Positions 59,201 through 64,000 of a stretch of 64,000 bases of DNA are shown here, piece by piece. This DNA is from Thermomonas sp. S9 (GTDB lineage Bacteria; Pseudomonadota; Gammaproteobacteria; Xanthomonadales; Xanthomonadaceae). Position 1 is the stretch's first letter, and each line of letters starts with the position of its first letter. The position numbers and the translations under genes were made by a program. The notes beneath the pieces are model-generated. The model was given only the letters and a program-made list of their open reading frames with translations, ran no database searches and was not told the origin of the DNA. Where the stretch lies: assembly GCF_024704365.1 (NCBI RefSeq), contig NZ_JAJDFY010000001.1, positions 310,001 through 374,000 of the forward strand, in the 5' to 3' direction.

Positions 59201-60018
59201 CGGTGCAGGCGCATCTCCTGTTCCATCGGCGGGTCGGGCCAGCGGATGTTGAGGCCGCCCGGCGGCATTTCGAACGCGTCCTCGCCCGGCAGCACGATCT
59301 GCAGCGCGAACGGGTCCACCTGCACCGAGGCCGAGGATTCCACCGTCTCGGCGATGGTCTTGAAGCCGACCCAGCGCCCGGTGTAGCGGCTCATGGCAAA
59401 ACCCAGCACGCCCATGTCCAGGATGTCCTGCACCCCGGCCGGGTTGAGGACCGGCATCATCGCGCTGACGAACTCGTCCTCGCTGCCGTGCGGTAGCGTC
59501 GAGCTGCGGCAGGCGTGGTCGTCGGCGGCCAGCGCCAGCACACCGCCGTACCGCGAGGTGCCGGCCGCGTTGGCGTGCTTGAACACGTCGCCGCAGCGGT
59601 CCACGCCCGGACCCTTGCCGTACCACAGGCCGAACACGCCGTCGTATTTCGCGCCCGGGAACAGGTTGGCCTGCTGGGTGCCCCAGACCATGGTGGCGCC
59701 GAGGTCTTCGTTCAGGCCCGGGGTGAACTTCACATTCGCCGCGTCCAGGTGCTTCTTCGCGCGCCACAGCTCCAGGTCGAACCCGCCCAGCGGGCTGCCG
59801 CGGTAGCCGCTGACGAAGCCGGCGGTGTTCAGCCCGGCGCGCGCATCGCGCAGGCACTGCATCAGCGGCAGCCGCACCAGCGCCTGCACGCCGGACAGGT
59901 AGATGCGGCCCCGGGTGCGCCGGTATTTGTCTTCCAGGGTGTAGTCGGTGTCCAGCACGTCGTGGGTCAGCAGCGACTTGGCGGATTCGGGCGAGGACAG
60001 TTCGGCGGTGCTGGTCAT
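56299..60018 (-). CDS. indolepyruvate:ferredoxin oxidoreductase, fused alpha-beta subunits
   Basis: 1,239 residues, one polypeptide holding both IorA and IorB parts. It oxidatively decarboxylates aryl (indole) pyruvates to acyl-CoA with thiamine diphosphate and ferredoxin. The TPP-binding region (GIGCHYMVTWMDRRTDTFTHMGGEG) and an iron-sulfur part with CEGCGDCGAKSFC and NKDYSCVEGFCPSF sit centrally. The C-terminal gamma-like part has LITGVGGTGVVTIGALLG. Fused forms are common in proteobacteria, often used for branched-chain or aromatic 2-oxo acids. A single start ATG 60018. Confidence 0.95.
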   Translation of the reverse strand: MTSTAELSSPESAKSLLTHDVLDTDYTLEDKYRRTRGRIYLSGVQALVRLPLMQCLRDARAGLNTAGFVSGYRGSPLGGFDLELWRAKKHLDAANVKFTPGLNEDLGATMVWGTQQANLFPGAKYDGVFGLWYGKGPGVDRCGDVFKHANAAGTSRYGGVLALAADDHACRSSTLPHGSEDEFVSAMMPVLNPAGVQDILDMGVLGFAMSRYTGRWVGFKTIAETVESSASVQVDPFALQIVLPGEDAFEMPPGGLNIRWPDPPMEQEMRLHRYAVKAAQAFARANRIDRTVIDSARARLGIVTTGKSHLDVLQALEYLGLDETACRDVGIRVYKVGMTWPLEPQGIAHFAQGLSDIVVVEEKKAFIERQMKEQFYNWPQDWGRRPSIVGKYDEAGEWILPSTGELTPATIAGVIGRRMLRLGLVDGAAAERIGQVLQWMAQKEGELALPRANFPRVPHYCSGCPHNTSTQVPEGSRALAGIGCHYMVTWMDRRTDTFTHMGGEGVTWAGQAPFTETQHVFQNLGDGTYFHSGSLAIRQAIAAGVNITYKILYNDAVAMTGGQPVDGILTVPQIAHQMRAEGVETIAVVSDDIDKWTDPSLFPAGVTFHDRRDLDAVQKRLREVKGVSILIYDQVCATEKRRRRKRGKLPDPAKRVVVNSLVCEGCGDCGAKSFCVSVLPKETEFGRKREIDQSNCNKDYSCVEGFCPSFVTVHGGKPRKGKKANAAERLANLPAPAIRSNLSHPWNILITGVGGTGVVTIGALLGMAGHLEGKGASVLDQTGLAQKGGAVTTHVRIARSPDAIHAVRIAAGEADLVLGCDMVVVNDYWALSKIRAGRSTVVLNTYAAMPGTFTTRPDLQFPAADIVQAVRTALDGEAPLQIDATQLATALLGDAIAANLFMLGYAWQQGLVPLSLDALMRAIELNGAAVEMNKTAFAWGRLAAVDLDAVIEAAGIVRNVPTAAEATPHTLPLLGATANDAGESGLTPFAADLRSGDELRHVPASHAGEPAFGPLDDARLSRSLDEIIARRVAFLTDYQSARYARRYADFVAQVRAVEASRVPGSTDLSEAVARYFFKLMAYKDEYEVARLYTSGEFQRRIEQQFEGDYRLHVHLAPPLLASRNAQGRLQKREYGPWVFTAFRVLARLRVLRGTPLDVFGYTAERRTERALIDDYQRTVAGLLETLDAGNVGLAAEIASIPEHIRGYGHVKDAHLHQARTRQAELLKEWGNPLRIVQAA

Positions 60019-60208
60019 GGTGGGGCGGCCTTCCGGAAACGGCGAAAACGCCGCGCAGGGGCGGCGTTCGAGCAGATCCTCCGCATTTTAGCAGCCGCCG
60101 CCGGCAGGCCCGGGGCGGCGCCCGTCCGTGCGATCGGCTAGGATCGCGCCTGCGCGGCGCGATGCGCGCGGACGCGCAGGACACCATGCTTGAAGGGAGA
60201 GCAAGCCG

Positions 60209-61075
60209 ATGCGTTACATCCTGGGGATGCTGTTGGGCATCGCGCTGGCGTCGCTGCCGGTGGCGGCCGATGCCGGCAATGCGCGCGCCGCGCGCAAGCT
60301 GGTGGAATCCACCCTGCTGGTCAGCGGCAAGATCGTGATCGCGCCGGACGGCACGGTGCGGGAGTACAAGCTGGACGACACGCGCGCGTTGGGGGCGCCG
60401 CTGGAGCAGTTCCTCGATGCCAACATCCGCCGCTGGCGGTTCGAGCCGGTGGTGGTCGATGGCACCGTGGTGACCGCCGAGGCGCCGATGCGGATTCGCC
60501 TGGTCGCCCATCCGCAGGACGGCGGCGGCATGCAGGTGCGCATCGCCGCCACCTGGTTTGGCGATGAAAAAGGCGGGCGGCCTGCGACCGATTTCCCGCG
60601 CCAAAGCCGCATGGATCCGCCGTCCTATCCGCGCGAGGCCCTGATGCTGGATGCCCAGGGCATTGCCTATGTCGTCCTGCGGTTTGGCCGCGATGGCAAG
60701 GTGCAGGAAGCGGACGTGGAGCGGGTCAACCTGCGTACCTACGGCACGGAGCAGCAGATGGCCGCGCTGCGCAGGCAGTTCGCGGATGCCGCGCTGCGCG
60801 CCGCGCGCAGGTGGACCTTCCTGCCGCCGACCACCGGGGAAGAAGCGAAGGAGGATCACTGGCTAGCCAGGGTTCCGGTGAGCTTCCAGATAGCGGACCT
60901 GAATCAGCCCAAGCCCTGGGAATGGCAGAGCTACATCCCCGATCCCAGCGTGCGCGACCTGTCGTGGGCGCACGAGCAGTTGCGGATCGCAGGCTCGCCC
61001 GAGGCGCTGCCCGACAGCGGGGTGTTCCCGCTGGCACGGCCGGCGATTCGCCTGCTGAACGGTCCGGGGACCTGA
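60209..61075 (+). CDS. secreted protein with two TonB-C-like modules
   Basis: 288 residues. Signal peptide MRYILGMLLGIALASLPVAADA. Two regions resemble the TonB C-terminal fold: residues about 30-95 (GKIVIAPDGTVREYKLDD ... IRRWRFEPVVVDG) and 130-215 (DPPSYPREALMLDAQGIAYVVLRFGRDGKVQEADVERV ... AARRWTFLPPTTG). No membrane anchor and no Pro-rich spacer, so it is not a standard TonB. Related proteins occur in Xanthomonadaceae without known function. AAGGGAGA lies before the ATG. Confidence 0.8.
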   Translation: MRYILGMLLGIALASLPVAADAGNARAARKLVESTLLVSGKIVIAPDGTVREYKLDDTRALGAPLEQFLDANIRRWRFEPVVVDGTVVTAEAPMRIRLVAHPQDGGGMQVRIAATWFGDEKGGRPATDFPRQSRMDPPSYPREALMLDAQGIAYVVLRFGRDGKVQEADVERVNLRTYGTEQQMAALRRQFADAALRAARRWTFLPPTTGEEAKEDHWLARVPVSFQIADLNQPKPWEWQSYIPDPSVRDLSWAHEQLRIAGSPEALPDSGVFPLARPAIRLLNGPGT

Positions 61076-61096
61076 GTCCCGCCACCGCACCGGCGC

Positions 61097-62237
61097 TCAC
61101 GCCTCGGCGCGGCCTGCGATCCAGGTCGCGCGCACCTGCGCGTTCGCATCCAGCCATACCAGATCGGCGCGGTAGCCAGGGGCGATGCGGCCGTGAGCTG
61201 CCGCCGAGGCCGAGAAACTCCGCCGGATACTGCGCCGCCATCCGGCACGCCTCGTCCAGCCCCAGGCCGAGCAGGCGCACCGCGTTGCGCACGGCGCTGG
61301 CCATGTCCAGCGCGCTGCCGGCCAGCGCGCCGGCGGCGTTGCGCACCACGCCATCGCGCGCGGTGATGGTCTCGCCGTACAGGGCGAATGAGGGCGAGGC
61401 GGCCCCCACCATCGGCATCGCATCGGTCACCAGCAGCAGCTTGCCGCGCGGTTTCGCCGCCAATGCGATGCGCAGGCTGGCCGGGTGCACGTGCACCCCG
61501 TCCACGATGATCCCGCACCAGCAATTCTCGTCATCCAGCGCCGCGCCGACTACGCCAGGCTCGCGGCCCTGCAGCGGGGTCATCGCGTTGTAGAGGTGGG
61601 TGACGCCGCGGATGCCGGCGGCGAAGCCGGCGCACATCTGCTCGTAGCTGGCATCGGTATGCCCGGCGCAGACGATCGCGCCGCGCGCGACCAGCGCGTG
61701 GATGGTCGCGGCGGGCACGCGTTCCGGCGCCAGGGTGATCAGGGTGACGCCGTTGTCCAGCGCGGTCGCCATCGTGATCTCGTCGGCGTCCGGCACGCGG
61801 AACTGACCAGCGTCGTGGGTGCCTTTGCGCGCGGGCGCCAGGTACGGGCCTTCCAGGTGCAGGCCGAGCACGCCGGGCATGCCCTGCGCGATGGCCTGGC
61901 GGGTCGCGGCGATCGCGCGATGCATCACCGCGGCGGCGTCGCTGATGAGGGTGGGCAAAAAGCCGGTGGTGCCGAAGCGGCGGTGGGCGCGGGCAATCGC
62001 GGCGATGCCTTCGACGCTCGGCGCGTTGTTGAACAGCACCCCGCCGCCGCCGTTCACCTGGATGTCGATGAAGCCGGGCGCCAGATACCCGCCGCCGAGG
62101 TCGATGCGCACCCCGCCGCCGGGCGGATCGCCGTGCAGCACGGCGACGATGTGGCCGTCCTCGACCACCACGCAGACCTCCGGCTCGAACCCGCGCCCGG
62201 TCAGGACATGGCCATTGTGGAAGACCAGCGGTTGCAT
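61097..62237 (-). CDS. nagA: N-acetylglucosamine-6-phosphate deacetylase NagA (frameshifted)
   Basis: It deacetylates GlcNAc-6-phosphate in amino-sugar use and cell-wall recycling. From ATG 62237: MQPLVFHNGHVLTGRGF, GFIDIQVNGGGG, LGLHLEGPYLAPARKGTHD, VCAGHTDASYEQM, GVTHLYNAMTPL and LVTDAMPMVGA (metal-binding and catalytic segments). The frame shifts near 61198-61209 (MAAQYPAEFLGL to AAAHGRIAPGYRADLVWLDANAQV), ending at 61097. One base fewer gives 379 residues, the family length. Confidence 0.93.
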
Positions 62238-62347
62238 GCGCGGGCGGAGGACGGGCGGCGGCCATGGGCCGGGGCCTGCCAGCCTACCCGCACCTTGCCG
62301 GCCTGCGGTAGTCTTGGCGTTCACCGCATGCGTCCGGGGGGAATGGC

Positions 62348-63544
62348 ATGGCTGGATCGGAACTCCAGGTGATGGTGATCGAGGATCACGGCTTCCAGCG
62401 CAGGATCGCGCTGCGGCTATTGGCCGAGCTGGGCATCGAGCGCACCCTCGAGGGGGCCGACGGGCTGCATGCGCTGGACGTGCTGCGGCGCCAGCCCAGT
62501 CCGCCGGACGTGGTGCTGGTGGATCTGGACATGCCGGGCATGGACGGCATCGAATGCATCGGCCAGATCGCGCAGGAGCGCCTGGCGCGGGCGGTGGTGG
62601 TGGTCAGCGCGCTGGACCCCGCCTTGCTCAATACCGTACAGACCATGGCCCGCGCCTACGGGCTGCGGGTGCTGGGCAGCGTGGAGAAGCCGCTCACCCG
62701 CGACAAGCTGCGGGACGTGCTGGCGCGCTTCGGCGAGCACGCCGGCGAGGCGCTGATCGAAGCCGCCAGCGATTTCAGCGTGCCGGCCCTGCTGGCGGCG
62801 CTGGAGCAGGGTGAGATCGTGCCATGGTTCCAGCCGCAGGCGGAGCTGGGCAATGGCAAGGTCGTCGGGGTCGAAGCGCTGGCGCGCTGGGAGCGCAGCG
62901 ACGGTAGCGTGGTGCGTCCGCTGCAGTTCGTGTCGCTGCTGGAGCGCGAAGGCCAGGCGCACGCGCTGACCGAGCGCATGCTCGACGAGGGCTGCCGCTG
63001 GCTGCGGCGCTGGAATCGCGACGGCATGCGGCTGAAACTGTCGGTCAACGTCTCGCCGCTGGCGCTGGCCGACGCCCAGGCCGCCGACCGCTACCAGGCG
63101 ATCGTCGAAAACCACGCGCTCAAGCCCGAGGACGTGGTGCTGGAGCTCACCGAGAGTTCGGTGATGGCGGATGCCGCCTGCGGCCTGAGCGTGCTGGCGC
63201 GCCTGCGCCTGAAGGGCTTCGGGCTGTCGATCGACGATTTCGGCACCGGCTATTCCTCGCTGGCACAGCTGGCGCAGGTGCCGTTCAGCGAGCTCAAGAT
63301 CGACAAGGAATTCGTGTGCGGCGCGCATCTGCAGCCGCGCAAGCGCGCGATGGTGGAGGCCAGCCTGGACCTGGCGCGCAAGCTGCGCCTGGCCACGGTG
63401 GCGGAAGGCGTGGAGAGCGCCGAGGACTGGCAGCTGCTGGCCGAACTGGGCTGCGAGGTGGCGCAGGGCTGGCTGATCGGGCGCCCGGTGCCGGGCAGCG
63501 AGCTGCCCGCGGCGATCGCGCGCTGGCGGCGGCCGGTGCACTGA
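62348..63544 (+). CDS. REC-EAL response regulator, cyclic-di-GMP phosphodiesterase
   Basis: 398 residues. An N-terminal receiver (VMVIEDHGFQRR; Asp in VVLVDLDMPGMDG; Lys in GSVEKPLT) appears competent for phosphorylation. The C-terminal EAL domain keeps EALARW, NVSP, ELTESS, SIDDFGTGYSSL, KIDKEF and AEGVES, so active c-di-GMP hydrolysis is expected. The layout resembles RocR of Pseudomonas. It is followed by a membrane sensor gene on the same strand, 41 bp on, possibly its partner. Confidence 0.95.
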   Translation: MAGSELQVMVIEDHGFQRRIALRLLAELGIERTLEGADGLHALDVLRRQPSPPDVVLVDLDMPGMDGIECIGQIAQERLARAVVVVSALDPALLNTVQTMARAYGLRVLGSVEKPLTRDKLRDVLARFGEHAGEALIEAASDFSVPALLAALEQGEIVPWFQPQAELGNGKVVGVEALARWERSDGSVVRPLQFVSLLEREGQAHALTERMLDEGCRWLRRWNRDGMRLKLSVNVSPLALADAQAADRYQAIVENHALKPEDVVLELTESSVMADAACGLSVLARLRLKGFGLSIDDFGTGYSSLAQLAQVPFSELKIDKEFVCGAHLQPRKRAMVEASLDLARKLRLATVAEGVESAEDWQLLAELGCEVAQGWLIGRPVPGSELPAAIARWRRPVH

Positions 63545-63585
63545 GCCGGATGCGCGGCATGCCATCCTCCGCCCGGGCCTGATCC

Positions 63586-64000
63586 ATGCGCTTCGACGCC
63601 CTGCGCTACAGCATCCGCAAGCAGCTGCTGGGGCTGTTCGGGCTGTTTCTGATCACTGGCGTGCTGGTGCTGGCGCTCGACCAGTTCCAGCAGTACCTGG
63701 CCGAACGCGCGCTGATCGCGATGCGCGACGACGTGCTGGCCGGCATGCAGCGGATCCGCAAATTGTCCAACACCTACGAAATGGATCTGGTGGACACCAC
63801 CTTCCGCACCCGCAACTACCTGATCGACTGGCAGCAGGCGGCGGCCACGCTGGCGCGCGCGCAGGACACCGCCACCGCCGAATGGCAGGCGCTGCAGGCG
63901 ATGCCGCTGGACGAGGAGGGGCGCGCGCTGCTGGCGCAGGCGCTGCTGGCGCGCCCGCGCGCCGACCAGGCGCTGGCCGACCTGCAGGACATCGTGCAGC
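63586..64000 (+). CDS. membrane sensor protein, N-terminal part (runs off the window)
   Basis: 138 residues seen from ATG 63586: a basic start (MRFDALRYSIRKQLL), a membrane helix (GLFGLFLITGVLVLALDQF) and a long helical periplasmic-type region (QYLAERALIAMRDDVLAGMQRIRKL ... LIDWQQAAATLARAQD). This is the N-terminus of a sensor histidine kinase or methyl-accepting-type receptor. It is next to the REC-EAL gene, so a kinase paired with it is plausible. Confidence 0.7.
   Translation, partial: MRFDALRYSIRKQLLGLFGLFLITGVLVLALDQFQQYLAERALIAMRDDVLAGMQRIRKLSNTYEMDLVDTTFRTRNYLIDWQQAAATLARAQDTATAEWQALQAMPLDEEGRALLAQALLARPRADQALADLQDIVQ

Overview
The window looks like the replication-origin neighbourhood of a high-GC gammaproteobacterium of the Xanthomonadaceae/Lysobacteraceae group (Xanthomonas, Lysobacter, Luteimonas, Thermomonas or similar). 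The order mnmE-yidC-rnpA-rpmH-dnaA-dnaN-recF-gyrB followed by a TPR gene, tonB-exbB-exbD1-exbD2 and pdxJ is typical of that family. The genus is not settled by the sequence alone.

Layout. 1-2.6 kb: end of a TAP-like hydrolase and an ABC exporter pair. 2.7-7.6 kb (minus): a TonB-domain lipoprotein, then mnmE, yidC, rnpA, rpmH. 7.6-14.2 kb (plus): dnaA, dnaN, recF, gyrB with DnaA boxes, an AT-rich segment and three identical parS sites, two of them inside recF. 14.4-18.1 kb: TPR protein and the TonB energy-transduction operon. 18.3-28.6 kb: pdxJ, small membrane protein, cls, a radical SAM gene, an SLC13-type transporter, fbp, a dmeR-dmeF Ni/Co efflux pair with its operator, an UPF0016 manganese exporter under a yybP-ykoY riboswitch, phhA and a divergent Lrp regulator. 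28.7-32 kb: Rieske-fused reductase, then a lower-GC island with a BglII/BstYI-like restriction-modification pair. 32-44 kb: patatin lipoprotein, TonB receptor, small porin-like barrel, atypical histidine kinase, rluE, monomeric icd, lipoprotein, queF, zapE, hydrolase and cytochrome c. 44.3-56.2 kb: a 2,619-residue autotransporter followed by a tightly coupled run of TIGR03032 protein, EF-hand protein, GNAT-like protein and an M4 metalloprotease. 56.3-64 kb: a fused indolepyruvate:ferredoxin oxidoreductase, a protein with two TonB-like modules, nagA, a REC-EAL phosphodiesterase and the start of a membrane sensor.

Metal handling recurs: TonB/ExbBD with a TonB receptor for uptake, DmeRF for Ni/Co efflux, and riboswitch-controlled manganese export.

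Sequence quality matters here. At least nine genes, several of them essential (recF, rnpA) or core metabolism (icd, nagA), carry a single-base frameshift, mostly at G/C or A runs, and one more seems to have lost its stop. Each is repaired by one base to a normal-length product. There are also two perfect tandem duplications (60 and 87 bp) at the ends of core genes. These look more like sequencing or assembly errors than decay, so frameshifted genes are annotated as probable intact genes.
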